From Paraburkholderia translucens (lineage in GTDB: Bacteria > Pseudomonadota > Gammaproteobacteria > Burkholderiales > Burkholderiaceae): a stretch of DNA of 64,000 nucleotides. Of the stretch, positions 43,135 to 52,098 are shown one piece after another (position 1 is the stretch's first letter; every line of letters begins with the position of its first letter). The notes under the pieces are model-generated. The model saw only the letters and a program-made list of their open reading frames with translations. It was not told the DNA's origin and made no database searches. The position numbers were made by a program, and so were the translations under genes. The stretch spans positions 393,061 to 457,060 of the forward strand of contig NZ_JAJITC010000006.1 in the NCBI RefSeq assembly GCF_020881035.1, read 5' to 3'.

Positions 43135-43826
43135 TGTGGCTGCACCTGCAAAACCGCATCCCGCTTATCGAGAAGATGTTGCCGCAGAATCGCGCCGAGC
43201 TTCTTCCCGTCGCGAGCCTCCAGCGCCTTCAGCATTTCGTCGTGGTCGTGAATCGCGCGGTCCCACTTCGGCGTCTGATAGTTCGAGCGAAAGCGCAGCG
43301 CCTGCAGCCGACGGTTGACCGACACATACACCTGCCGCAGCGCCGAATTTCTCGCTGCTTCATTGATCTTGTCGTGGATCGCCTGGTTGCGGCTGTAATA
43401 GCCCGGCAGATCGTTCTGCGCGCGGCACGCTAGCATCGCGTAATGCAGTGCCTTGATCTCGGCGAGTTCGGCCACGGTGATGCGCTCAGCCGCGAGTTCG
43501 CCTGAAAACGCTTCGAGGCCGCTCATCAATTCGAACGTTTCGCGCACTTCCGCTTCGGACATCTTCGATACCGACGCGCCCCGATTCGGCGAAATCTCGA
43601 TCAGCCCTTCGGCAGCCAGCACCTTCAGCGCTTCGCGTAGCGGGGTGCGCGAGATGCCGAGCGTTTCGCACAACTCGCGCTCGTTCAGTTTCTTGCCGGG
43701 CTTCAGCACCCCCTCGACGATAAAGCGGCGGATGTGCTCCACCACCGTATCGTGCAGGCGCTGGCGCTCGACCTTGGGCATCAGCGGGGCAGCGGCCACA
43801 CCCGCATCGAAATCCGAATTTTGCAT
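43122..43826 (-). CDS. GntR-family regulator (FadR/FCD subfamily)
   Basis: The 234-aa protein has an N-terminal winged helix (HDTVVEHIRRFIVEGVLKPGKKLNERELCETLGISRTPLREALKVLAAEGLIEISPNRGASV) and a C-terminal FCD domain (about 90-225; ELMSGLEAFSGELAAERIT, YYSRNQAIHDKINEAARN with metal/ligand residues). It is divergent from the aminotransferase operon. Two copies of a TTTTGCATRCAAAA palindrome lie in the gap, one across its own start codon, giving clear evidence for autoregulation and for control of the operon. Confidence 0.93.
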   Translation of the reverse strand: MQNSDFDAGVAAAPLMPKVERQRLHDTVVEHIRRFIVEGVLKPGKKLNERELCETLGISRTPLREALKVLAAEGLIEISPNRGASVSKMSEAEVRETFELMSGLEAFSGELAAERITVAELAEIKALHYAMLACRAQNDLPGYYSRNQAIHDKINEAARNSALRQVYVSVNRRLQALRFRSNYQTPKWDRAIHDHDEMLKALEARDGKKLGAILRQHLLDKRDAVLQVQPHLST

Positions 43827-43832
43827 ACAAAA
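43819..43832. promoter_or_regulatory. GntR operator over the gntR start codon
   Basis: TTTTGCATACAAAA differs by one base from the perfect palindrome 147 bases away. The gntR ATG (43826-43824) lies inside it, so binding would block expression of the regulator itself. Confidence 0.7.
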
Positions 43833-43965
43833 ACCTCAGCTTCACACGACGTGGGAATTTTATCGGAAGGCTACCGAATAGTTAATCACCGCGCATAAGT
43901 GGGTAAACACGGGCATCACCAGCCCAATTTCGGCTTTGGAGCGTCCCCGCTCCTCTGATATAGTT

Positions 43966-43979
43966 TTTTGCATGCAAAA
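43966..43979. promoter_or_regulatory. GntR operator before the aminotransferase gene
   Basis: TTTTGCATGCAAAA is a perfect 14-bp palindrome, 18 bases before the aminotransferase start and just ahead of its GGAGGAG. It overlaps the end of a TGATATAGTTTT promoter-like stretch, so it probably acts as a repressor site. Confidence 0.75.
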
Positions 43980-43997
43980 TTCAATTGGAGGAGTCTG

Positions 43998-45218
43998 ATG
44001 CTGAAGCTAGATTTTCATCCCGCTGGCCGTCACTTCCTGCAGATTCCGGGGCCGAGCCCGGTGCCCGATCGCATCCTCCGCGCGATGAGCTATCCGACCA
44101 TCGACCATCGCGGCCCCGAGTTTGGTGAACTGGGCCTCGAGGTCCTCGAGGGCATCAAGAAAATCTTCAAGACACAGCACCCAGTCGTGATCTATCCGGC
44201 GTCCGGCACGGGCGCGTGGGAAGCGGCGCTGTCGAATACGCTGAGTCCGGGCGATCAGGTGCTGATGTTCGAGACCGGCCACTTCGCGACGCTGTGGAAA
44301 AAAATGGCCGAGAAGCTCGGGCTGAGGCCCGAATTCCTCGGGCTGCCGGGCATCGAAGGCTGGCGGCGCGGCGTGCAGCCGCAGATGATCGAAGAGCGTC
44401 TGCGCGCCGACGCGCAGCATGCGCTCAAGGCAGTCTGCGTCGTGCACAACGAAACCTCGACCGGCGTCACGTCCGACATCGCCGCCGTGCGCCGCGCGAT
44501 CGACGCGGCGGGCCATCCGGCACTGCTGCTCGTCGATACGATCTCCGGTCTCGCGTGCGCGGACTATCGCCACGACGAATGGGGTGTCGACGTCACCGTT
44601 TCGGGTTCGCAAAAAGGCCTGATGCTGCCGCCGGGCATCAGCTTCAACGCGATCTCGCCGAAGGCGATGGCCGCGAACCAGCACGCGAAGCTCCCGCGCA
44701 GCTTCTGGGACTGGCCGGAAATCGTCGAGATGAACAAGGCCGGCTACTGGCCGTACACGCCGAACACCAACCTCCTGTACGGATTGCACGAAGCGATCGA
44801 AATGATTCTCGGTGAAGGGCTCGATAACGTGTTCGCGCGTCACGAGCGCCTCGCCGAAGCGACGCGCCGCGCGGTGCGCGCGTGGGGGCTCGACATCCAG
44901 TGCGCCGATCCCGCCGTCTATAGCCCGGTCCTCACTGGCGTGATGATGCCCGAGGGGGTCGATGCCGACGCGGTGCGCAAGCTGATCTACGAGCGCTTCG
45001 ACATGTCGCTCGGCACTGGTCTTGGCAAGATGAAAGGCCGCATGTTCCGCATCGGCCATCTCGGCGATTGCAATGACTTGACGCTGCTCGCCACCCTGGC
45101 CGGCTGCGAAATGGGTCTGCGGCTTGCTGGCGTGCCGGTCAGGGAAAGCGGCATGCCGGCCGCGATGGAGTGGCTGAGCCAGGCGCCGAATACGCGAGGG
45201 TTGAAGGCGGTGGCTTGA
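43998..45218 (+). CDS. Serine/alanine-glyoxylate aminotransferase family protein
   Basis: The 406-aa class V PLP enzyme begins LQIPGPSPVPDRILRAMSYPTIDHRGPEFGEL and has PLP lysine K206 in VSGSQKGLMLPPG. LLVDTISGLACADYRHDEWGVDV precedes it. This is the family of serine-glyoxylate, alanine-glyoxylate and ureidoglycine-glyoxylate aminotransferases. GGAGGAG precedes the ATG at 43998. It heads a cluster with an MFS carrier and an FAD/Fe-S hydroxy-acid oxidase under GntR. This suggests uptake and oxidation of a hydroxy or amino acid with glyoxylate or hydroxypyruvate as intermediate. The substrate is not known. Confidence 0.88.
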   Translation: MLKLDFHPAGRHFLQIPGPSPVPDRILRAMSYPTIDHRGPEFGELGLEVLEGIKKIFKTQHPVVIYPASGTGAWEAALSNTLSPGDQVLMFETGHFATLWKKMAEKLGLRPEFLGLPGIEGWRRGVQPQMIEERLRADAQHALKAVCVVHNETSTGVTSDIAAVRRAIDAAGHPALLLVDTISGLACADYRHDEWGVDVTVSGSQKGLMLPPGISFNAISPKAMAANQHAKLPRSFWDWPEIVEMNKAGYWPYTPNTNLLYGLHEAIEMILGEGLDNVFARHERLAEATRRAVRAWGLDIQCADPAVYSPVLTGVMMPEGVDADAVRKLIYERFDMSLGTGLGKMKGRMFRIGHLGDCNDLTLLATLAGCEMGLRLAGVPVRESGMPAAMEWLSQAPNTRGLKAVA

Positions 45219-45406
45219 AGGCCGGGCAGGCATAACGTTAGCAACAAAGAACAATACGCAACACCAAAGAGCGCTTTTCTCGCCGAGCCGCGCACAGAAC
45301 GCGGCCGGAGCAACATGCAATGCGTCCACAGCGGCCCCCGCCGCCGACGGGCGACGACGCAGCGCGCCACTTCAGGCACGCCGTCGACACATGCCACGGA
45401 GAGACC

Positions 45407-46693
45407 ATGAAGCGGTTTCGTTTGACCAGTGCGACCAGTATCGTTCTTGTGATGCTTTGCATCATGTACTTCATCACGTACCTCGATCGCGTGAACGTCA
45501 GCACCGCGGCCGCGGGTTTCGGCAAGGAATTCAATCTCACGCATACGCAGGTCGGCCTCGTGTTCTCGGCCTTCGCTTATCCCTATCTGCTGTTTCAGGT
45601 GATTGGCGGCTGGGTCAGCGATCGCTTCGGCGCGAGACGCACATTGCTGATCTGCGGCGCGATCTGGGGTCTCGCGACGGTGTTCACCGGTCTCGCGGGC
45701 GGCCTCGCTTCCTTGCTCGCGGCGCGGCTCGTGCTCGGTTTCGGCGAAGGCGCGACGTTCCCGGCGGCAACCTCGGCGATGTCGCGCTGGGTCGCCAAAG
45801 AAAAGCGCGGCTTCGCGCAGGGCATCACGCACGCGGCGTCGCGAATCGGCAATGCGGTCGCGCCGGCGCTCATCGTGCTCGTCATGACCACCTGGGGCTG
45901 GCGTGAATCGTTCTTTATCTGCGGCGCGCTAAGTCTGCTGTGGGTCGTCGTTTGGGCGCTCACGTTCACCGAGCACCCTAAAGATCATCCGCGCATCACG
46001 CCGGAGGAACTCGCCGTGCTGCCCACGCCGAAGCCGAAAACCGCCGGCCTGCCGTGGGGCAGGCTGTTTCGCCGCATGACGCCGGTCACGATCGTCTACT
46101 TCTGCTACGGCTGGACGCTTTGGCTGTTCCTGAGCTGGATTCCGCTGTACTTCCTGCACAACCATCATCTGCAATTGCAGAAGTCGGCGATCTTCGCATC
46201 GGTCGTGTTCTTTGCCGGTGTGATCGGCGATACGCTCGGCGGCATCGTCACCGATGCGATCTTCAAGCGCACCGGCAGCCTCAAACGCGCACGCAGCTGG
46301 ATGGTGTCGGTGTGCATGCTGTTCTGCCTGCTGTCGTTGATTCCGTTGATGTTCACGCACGATCTGACGCTGTCGATCGTTTGTCTCGCGTCGGGCTTTT
46401 TCTTCGCCGAGATGACGATCGGCCCGATGTGGGCGATCCCTATGGACATCGCGCCGGAATTTTCCGGCACCGCGAGCGGCATGATGAACACGGGCTCGGC
46501 GCTCGCCGCGATCATCTCGCCGGTGATGGGCGGCTTTCTGATCGACTTCTTCGGCAACTGGGATCTGCCGTTCCTCGGCAGCATGTTGCTGATGGGCGTT
46601 GGCGTCGTGCTCGCGTTTCGCATGCAGCCGGAAAGCCGCTTCGAACCCGGCGCTGCGGAGAAGCCGGAGGTTTCCACGAGAATGGGCGTGTGA
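45407..46693 (+). CDS. MFS transporter, anion:cation symporter (ACS) type
   Basis: The 428-aa protein has 12 predicted helices. Family marks are ITYLDRVNVSTAAAGFGKEFNLTHTQVGLVFSAFAYPYLLFQVIGGWVSDRFGARRTL and GFGEGATFPAATSAMSRWV. ACS members carry organic anions such as glucarate, galactonate, phthalate or tartrate. GGAGAGA precedes the ATG at 45407. It lies 188 bases after the aminotransferase; the gap has no gene. It probably imports the substrate of the GntR-controlled pathway. Confidence 0.9.
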   Translation: MKRFRLTSATSIVLVMLCIMYFITYLDRVNVSTAAAGFGKEFNLTHTQVGLVFSAFAYPYLLFQVIGGWVSDRFGARRTLLICGAIWGLATVFTGLAGGLASLLAARLVLGFGEGATFPAATSAMSRWVAKEKRGFAQGITHAASRIGNAVAPALIVLVMTTWGWRESFFICGALSLLWVVVWALTFTEHPKDHPRITPEELAVLPTPKPKTAGLPWGRLFRRMTPVTIVYFCYGWTLWLFLSWIPLYFLHNHHLQLQKSAIFASVVFFAGVIGDTLGGIVTDAIFKRTGSLKRARSWMVSVCMLFCLLSLIPLMFTHDLTLSIVCLASGFFFAEMTIGPMWAIPMDIAPEFSGTASGMMNTGSALAAIISPVMGGFLIDFFGNWDLPFLGSMLLMGVGVVLAFRMQPESRFEPGAAEKPEVSTRMGV

Positions 46694-46731
46694 AACATGA
46701 CGACTTCACCGAGCCAGCTTCCTGCCGATCA

Positions 46732-49700
46732 ATGACGGATCCCACTGCCGGCTTGCTCGTCAAGCCGATCCATCTGGTCCCCTCCGCCGCGCGTGCGATG
46801 AGTCCGCTCGCGCAGCACCTGCGCAAATCGCTGCGCGGCGACGTGCTGTTCGATCTCGCCAGCCGTGGCCGCTACGCGACCGATGCGTCGATCTATCAGA
46901 TCATGCCGGTCGGCGTCGTGGTGCCGCGCGATCAGGACGATTTGCGCATCGTGCTCGAGATCGCGCGCAGCGAAAAAGTGCCGCTGCTCGCGCGCGGCGC
47001 CGGCACGAGCCAGTGCGGGCAGACGGTCGGCGAAGCGCTCGTCGTCGACACGAGCAAGTGGCTCAACAACATCGTCGCATTCGATGCCGGCGCGCGCACC
47101 GTGACGGTCGAGCCCGGCGTCGTGCTCGATCATCTGAACGCATGGCTGAAGCCGCATGGCCTCTGGTTTCCGGTCGATGTATCGACGGCCGCGCAATGCA
47201 CGATCGGCGGCATGGCGGGCAACAACTCTTGCGGCTCTCGCTCGATCGAATACGGCAACATGGTGCACAACGTCGAGGCGATCGACGCGATTCTCGCCGA
47301 CGGTAGCGGGGCGCGATTCGCGTCGCTGCGCGAGCCGCCGCAAGGCGAGCGTTTGCAGCAGATCGTCGCGGGTGTCACGCGGATCGCGCAGCGCGAGCGT
47401 GATGAAATCGTCGCACGCGTGCCGAAGGTGCTGCGTCGCGTCGCGGGCTACAACATCGATCTGTTCGACTGCCAGAATCCCCGCGCCTACACCGACGACG
47501 GCAGCGCGAACCTCGCGCATCTGCTGGTCGGCTCGGAAGGCACGCTGGCGTTCAGCCGGCAGATCACGCTGAAGCTCGCGCCGCTGCCCGCGCACAAGGC
47601 GCTGGGCGTGGTCAACTTTCCGACCTTCCGGCAGTCGATGGCGCTTACGCAGCACATCGTCAAGCTGAAGCCGGTGGCGGTCGAACTGGTCGATCGCACG
47701 ATGATCGATCTCGCGTTGAGCAATGCCGCGTTTCGTCCGGTGATCGGGAAGGCGCTGGTCGGCGAGCCGCAGGCGATTCTGCTCGTCGAGTTCGCGGGCG
47801 AGGATCGCGACGCGCAGCTCGCCTCGCTGAAGCAGCTCACCGAGTTGATGGGCGAGCTGGGCTTGCCCGATGCAGTCGTCGAGATGCCAGACGCCAATGC
47901 GCAGAAAGCGCTGTGGGAAGTGCGCAAGGCCGGGCTCAACATCATGATGAGCATGAAGGGCGACGGCAAGCCGGTGTCCTTTATCGAAGACTGCGCGGTG
48001 CCGCTCGAACATCTGGCCGACTACACGAGCCGCCTGACCGACGTGTTTCACCGACATGGCACCGAAGGCACGTGGTACGCGCACGCGAGCGTCGGCACGC
48101 TGCACGTGCGGCCGATTCTCGATATGCGCCGCGACGGCGCAACGAAGATGCGCGCGATCGCCGAGGAAGCGGCTGCGCTCGTGCGCGAGTGCAAGGGCGC
48201 ATATTCCGGCGAGCATGGCGATGGACTGTGCCGTGGCGAATGGGTCGCGTGGCAGTACGGGCCGCGGCTCAATGAGGCGTTCAGCGAGATCAAGGCGTTG
48301 TTCGATCCGGAGAACCGCTTCAACCCCGACAAGATCGTCCGTCCGCCGAAGATGGACGACGCGCGCAATTTCCGCTTCGCGCCGGGCTATCGCGAACAGT
48401 GCATCGATACGGTACTCGACTGGTCGGCATGGAACGTCGAGCGTAATCCGCTGACCGGAGAAGAAAGTGCGCCGGGCAGCGGCGGCGATCTGAGCGGCGG
48501 CCTCGCGAAAGCGGTCGAGATGTGCAACAACAACGGCCACTGTCGCAAGTTCGACGCGGGCACGATGTGCCCGAGTTATCGCGTGACGAAGGACGAGCAG
48601 CACCTGACGCGCGGGCGGGCGAACACGTTGCGGCTCGCGATTTCCGGGCAGCTCGGCGAAGGCGGCCTGGCGAGCGATGATGTGAAGGAAACGCTTGACC
48701 TGTGCGTGTCGTGCAAGGGCTGCAAGCGCGATTGCCCGACCGGCGTCGATATGGCGAAGTTCAAGATCGAGGCACGCGCGGCGCGTGCAAAAACGCATGG
48801 CGTGCGGTTGCGCGACCGGCTGGTCGCGTTCATGCCGCGCTATGCGGGCGCGGCGAGCCGCATGCCGGGACTGCTGGCGCTCGCGGACAGCGTGCCGGTG
48901 CTGTCGACGTGGTTCAAGCGTTCGATCGGGTTTGCGACTGAGCGGAGCTTGCCGCGCTTCAGGAGGGCGTTTCTGGCCGATGCGATGTCCGCGCAGTCCG
49001 CACGCAACGCGACGCAAGTCCCCGCTCCGAAAGAGGTCGTGCTCTTCGTCGACACCTTCAACAACCATCTCGAGCCCGACAACGCGCGTGCCGCGCAGCA
49101 GGTGCTCGAAGCGGCAGGCTACACGGTCCATTTCAGCGCACGCCAGGGCGAGCGTCCCGTGTGTTGCGGCCGCACGTTTCTCGCCGCAGGTCTCGTCGAT
49201 GAAGCGAAGCTGGAAGCACGGCGCAGTCTCGATCTGTTCAGGCCGTTCGTCGAACGCGGCGTGCCAGTGGTGGGGCTCGAACCATCGTGCCTGCTGACGT
49301 TACGTGACGAATTCCTGCAATACGGCTTTGGCGACGAAGCGCGGCGACTCGCCGAGCACGCGTTTCTGTTCGAGGAATTCCTCGTGCGCGAAGAAGAGGC
49401 CGGACGTCTACAGCTCGAATTGAAACCGCTGCCGATGCAGCAGGCGCTCGTGCACGGCCACTGCCATCAGAAGGCGTTCGACGCATTCACACCGGTGCAG
49501 ACCGTGCTGAACTGGATTCCCGAATTGAAGGTATCGACGGTCGAATCGTCGTGCTGCGGCATGGCCGGCAGCTTCGGTTACGAAGCGGAGCACTACGCGA
49601 CATCACAGGCGATGGCGGAGCTGTCGCTGCTGCCCGCGGTGCGCAAGCTCGACGCCGCTGCTGTAATGGTTGCCGACGGCACTAGCTGCCGGCATCAGAT

Positions 49701-49764
49701 TCACGACGGCGCGGGCGTCGACGCGATCCACGTCGCGCGCGTGCTGGCGATGGCGCTGCCATGA
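46732..49764 (+). CDS. FAD-linked oxidase with Fe-S and CCG domains (D-2-hydroxyacid dehydrogenase type)
   Basis: The 1010-aa fusion has an N-terminal FAD_binding_4/GlcD-like oxidase (about 40-520; RGAGTSQCGQTVGEALVVDTSKWLNNI, GGMAGNNSCGSRSIEYGNMVHNV, HLLVGSEGTLAFSRQITLKL). A ferredoxin-like pair follows (C598 in CNNNGHC...MCPSYR; C658, C661, C664, C668 in CVSCKGCKRDCP). Two CCG-type domains come last (RPVCCGRTFLAAG, SSCCGMAGSFGYEAEHY). The architecture combines GlcD and GlcF functions in one chain, as in YdiJ-type D-2-hydroxyglutarate/D-lactate dehydrogenases. The ATG at 46732 is 38 bases after the MFS stop; the open frame upstream runs inside the MFS gene. Electrons probably go to the quinone pool. 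Confidence 0.9.
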   Translation: MTDPTAGLLVKPIHLVPSAARAMSPLAQHLRKSLRGDVLFDLASRGRYATDASIYQIMPVGVVVPRDQDDLRIVLEIARSEKVPLLARGAGTSQCGQTVGEALVVDTSKWLNNIVAFDAGARTVTVEPGVVLDHLNAWLKPHGLWFPVDVSTAAQCTIGGMAGNNSCGSRSIEYGNMVHNVEAIDAILADGSGARFASLREPPQGERLQQIVAGVTRIAQRERDEIVARVPKVLRRVAGYNIDLFDCQNPRAYTDDGSANLAHLLVGSEGTLAFSRQITLKLAPLPAHKALGVVNFPTFRQSMALTQHIVKLKPVAVELVDRTMIDLALSNAAFRPVIGKALVGEPQAILLVEFAGEDRDAQLASLKQLTELMGELGLPDAVVEMPDANAQKALWEVRKAGLNIMMSMKGDGKPVSFIEDCAVPLEHLADYTSRLTDVFHRHGTEGTWYAHASVGTLHVRPILDMRRDGATKMRAIAEEAAALVRECKGAYSGEHGDGLCRGEWVAWQYGPRLNEAFSEIKALFDPENRFNPDKIVRPPKMDDARNFRFAPGYREQCIDTVLDWSAWNVERNPLTGEESAPGSGGDLSGGLAKAVEMCNNNGHCRKFDAGTMCPSYRVTKDEQHLTRGRANTLRLAISGQLGEGGLASDDVKETLDLCVSCKGCKRDCPTGVDMAKFKIEARAARAKTHGVRLRDRLVAFMPRYAGAASRMPGLLALADSVPVLSTWFKRSIGFATERSLPRFRRAFLADAMSAQSARNATQVPAPKEVVLFVDTFNNHLEPDNARAAQQVLEAAGYTVHFSARQGERPVCCGRTFLAAGLVDEAKLEARRSLDLFRPFVERGVPVVGLEPSCLLTLRDEFLQYGFGDEARRLAEHAFLFEEFLVREEEAGRLQLELKPLPMQQALVHGHCHQKAFDAFTPVQTVLNWIPELKVSTVESSCCGMAGSFGYEAEHYATSQAMAELSLLPAVRKLDAAAVMVADGTSCRHQIHDGAGVDAIHVARVLAMALP

Positions 49765-49788
49765 CGCGGTGCTGACTGAAACGCAAGC

Positions 49789-50847
49789 TCAAACGCCGAT
49801 TGCTTGCCGATACCCGCTCGGCGTCACCCCAACAGCCTCGCGGAACCGGTGACTAAAGTGGCTCGCATTCGCATAGCCGCATTGGGCGGCAATCTGTGCG
49901 AGCGGCAGCGTCGTCGTGCGCAGCAGCGTGCGCGCGCGATCGAGCCGCTGCCGCGCGATCCACGCGGCGGGCGGCAAGCCGAACGACTCGCGAAACATCC
50001 GCGCCAGATGAAATTCCGAGAGAGCCGCGACACCGGATAACTCACCGAGCGTCAACGGCTGCGCGAGACGGCTGTCGATATAGTCGCGCAGGCGCCGCCG
50101 CGTCGCGGCCGAGAGCCCGCCCTTCAGCGCCACGTTCGCGCGCCGCACGCCTTGCCCGCGCAATAGCAGGCTCAGCACCTCGTGCGCGGTCTCGTTGGTG
50201 CGCAGCAGACCGTCGGGACTTTGCCACTCCTCGTTGACGAGCGACTGACACAGGCTCGCAATGCGCGGGTCTTCGAAATACGTACGATCGGCGAGCGTCA
50301 ATTCGCGTGGTTCGCGGTCGAGTTCCTGCACCGCGCGTCGCGTGAAATGCTCGGGCCGAAAATACAGGTGCATGAAGTGCATGTGGCCGCGCACCCACCA
50401 GCGCGATTCGTGATCGCCGGGCAGCGCGCACAGCCGCGACGGCGCGCCGTAGTGGCCCGGCATTTTCTGGCGCTCGGTGCGATAGCCGCCATCCAGGTAG
50501 CACGATAGCGTGTGATGGCCGGGCCGCTCGTAGACGGTCTCGTCTTCCTTCGTGTCGCGCGTCCAGAGCGCGATCGCGAGTCCATCGCCGAGCCACGCGA
50601 AGCGGTCCAGATGCGCGTTCGAACTGGCTAGCGTATGACAGACCGACTGCAGACCAAAAGGCGTGTCGGCGGCGGATATCACGGGGACGGACGAGCGGGC
50701 GTTCACAGCGGCGAGCGGGGCGTTTCCGTTGGATGACGAAGGGCTGAGCGGCCAGTATACGGCCCGTCTCTTCTGGCCGCTCGGCGGCGTGAAAAAGTGC
50801 GCAACTTTGGACAATCGCGGGCGGCGGCGCGGTCGCATAGTGGGCAT
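49789..50847 (-). CDS. AraC-family transcriptional regulator
   Basis: The 352-aa protein has a C-terminal double helix-turn-helix (about 250-350; DYIDSRLAQPLTLGELSGVAALSEFHLARMFRESFGLPPAAWIARQRLDRARTLL, then LAQIAAQCGYANASHFSHRFREAVGVTPSGYR). An N-terminal cupin-like sensor contains HHTLSCYLDGGYRTERQKM. The start is uncertain: ATG 50847 lacks a ribosome site, and the first 45 residues look unconserved. It is divergent from a DMT transporter, with three 13-base repeats between the genes. Confidence 0.88.
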   Translation of the reverse strand: MPTMRPRRRPRLSKVAHFFTPPSGQKRRAVYWPLSPSSSNGNAPLAAVNARSSVPVISAADTPFGLQSVCHTLASSNAHLDRFAWLGDGLAIALWTRDTKEDETVYERPGHHTLSCYLDGGYRTERQKMPGHYGAPSRLCALPGDHESRWWVRGHMHFMHLYFRPEHFTRRAVQELDREPRELTLADRTYFEDPRIASLCQSLVNEEWQSPDGLLRTNETAHEVLSLLLRGQGVRRANVALKGGLSAATRRRLRDYIDSRLAQPLTLGELSGVAALSEFHLARMFRESFGLPPAAWIARQRLDRARTLLRTTTLPLAQIAAQCGYANASHFSHRFREAVGVTPSGYRQAIGV

Positions 50848-50864
50848 CGTCAATGCTGCGTGTC

Positions 50865-50903
50865 ATTGCAGCCCGTTATTGCAGTCCGTCATTGCAGTCC
50901 GAG
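50865..50903. repeat. Three tandem 13-bp repeats between araC-type and DMT genes
   Basis: ATTGCAGCCCGTT, ATTGCAGTCCGTC and ATTGCAGTCCGAG lie head to tail at 50865, 50878 and 50891. They occupy most of the 64-base gap before the DMT start. They may be direct-repeat binding sites for the AraC-type protein or a simple tandem duplication. Confidence 0.7.
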
Positions 50904-50911
50904 GCCCGACC

Positions 50912-51814
50912 ATGAATCTCGTGCTTTACGCCGTCACCGTGCTGATCTGGGGCACCACGTGGATCGCGATCAAATGGCAACTTGGCACAGTGCCGCCGCC
51001 GGTGTCGATTGCGTGGCGTTTCTGGATCGCCGCGCTGCTGCTGTTCGCGCTGCTCGGTATCACGCGCCGGCCGATCTGGCCGCCGCGCGACGCCTGGCGC
51101 TACCTCGCCGCGCAGGGCCTCGCGCTGTTCTGCCTGAATTTCCTGTGCTTTTACTACGCCGAACAGCTCGTGCCGAGCGGGCTCGTCGCGGTGGTGTTCT
51201 CGACCGCGCCGCTGTTGAACTCGATCAACGGACGGCTGTTCATGGGCCGGCCGCTGCAGCCGAGCGCGATTGCGGGCGCGTTGCTCGGGCTCCTCGGCAT
51301 CGTCTTTCTGTTCGTGCAGCAGATGGCCGGTCATCTCGGCGATCACACGGCGTGGCTCGGGCTTGGTATCGCGTTTCTCGGCACGATGTGCTTCTCGGCG
51401 GGCAACCTGCTGTCGAGCCGCATGCAGTCGATGGGCCTGCATCCGTTCGCGACCAACAGTTGGGCGATGCTGATCGGCGCGGCCGTCCTGACGGTCGGTA
51501 GTCTGCTCGCTGGCTATTCGTTCGCGCTGGAGCCGTCAGTGCGCTATCTCGGCGCGCTCGCGTATCTCGCGGTGTTTGGTTCGGTGGTCGCCTTCACCGC
51601 CTACCTGATGCTGGTCGGTCGCATGGGCCCGGAGCGCGCCGCGTATTGCACAGTGCTGTTCCCGATCGTCGCGCTCGCGGCGTCGACGCTGTTCGAGGGT
51701 TATCGCTGGTCCGCGCTCGCGGTAGTCGGTCTGCTGCTCGTCGTGGCCGGCAATCTGGTGGCGTTCGATCTGACGCGGCGAATTCTCGAGCGTCGCCGGA
51801 CGGCGCACACATGA
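50912..51814 (+). CDS. EamA/DMT-superfamily transporter
   Basis: The 300-aa protein has ten transmembrane helices in two EamA repeats. MNLVLYAVTVLIWGTTWIAIKWQLG starts the first; FLGTMCFSAGNLLSSRMQSMGLHP starts the second. Such proteins export amino acids or metabolites. The ATG at 50912 begins the conserved first helix; the earlier open frame overlaps the divergent regulator. It is likely controlled by the adjacent AraC-type protein. Confidence 0.92.
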   Translation: MNLVLYAVTVLIWGTTWIAIKWQLGTVPPPVSIAWRFWIAALLLFALLGITRRPIWPPRDAWRYLAAQGLALFCLNFLCFYYAEQLVPSGLVAVVFSTAPLLNSINGRLFMGRPLQPSAIAGALLGLLGIVFLFVQQMAGHLGDHTAWLGLGIAFLGTMCFSAGNLLSSRMQSMGLHPFATNSWAMLIGAAVLTVGSLLAGYSFALEPSVRYLGALAYLAVFGSVVAFTAYLMLVGRMGPERAAYCTVLFPIVALAASTLFEGYRWSALAVVGLLLVVAGNLVAFDLTRRILERRRTAHT

Positions 51815-51830
51815 TTCGCATATCGCTCAA

Positions 51831-51891
51831 GGTGAGGATTTACAGGAGCAGAAAAAGCGACCGGATTTCTAGTTGGTGAGTCTTTACGGGA
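51831..51891 (-). repeat. Satellite iterons, two copies
   Basis: GGTGAGGATTTACAGGA (51831-51847) and GGTGAGTCTTTACGGGA (51875-51891) are 44 bases apart just after the DMT gene. They share an extra A in place of the usual T/C before the final block. AT-rich DNA (51950-52040) follows and probably contains the promoter of the next gene. Confidence 0.82.
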
Positions 51892-52098
51892 GCCGGTATT
51901 GACCGGCTCTGTAACGGATGGATTTCATTGGAAACGTAATTCGATGCAAACGGAATTATCCGGTTTGATCAGTATTGGATACGGATTTTTTGTCAATAAA
52001 TTTTCTATTTTTATATGAGAGGATAAGCCACCCAATTTGATGCGCGCGCATTGTCGCCCACAAAGCCGCCAATTCGCGCCTGGCAAGGAATAACCGCC

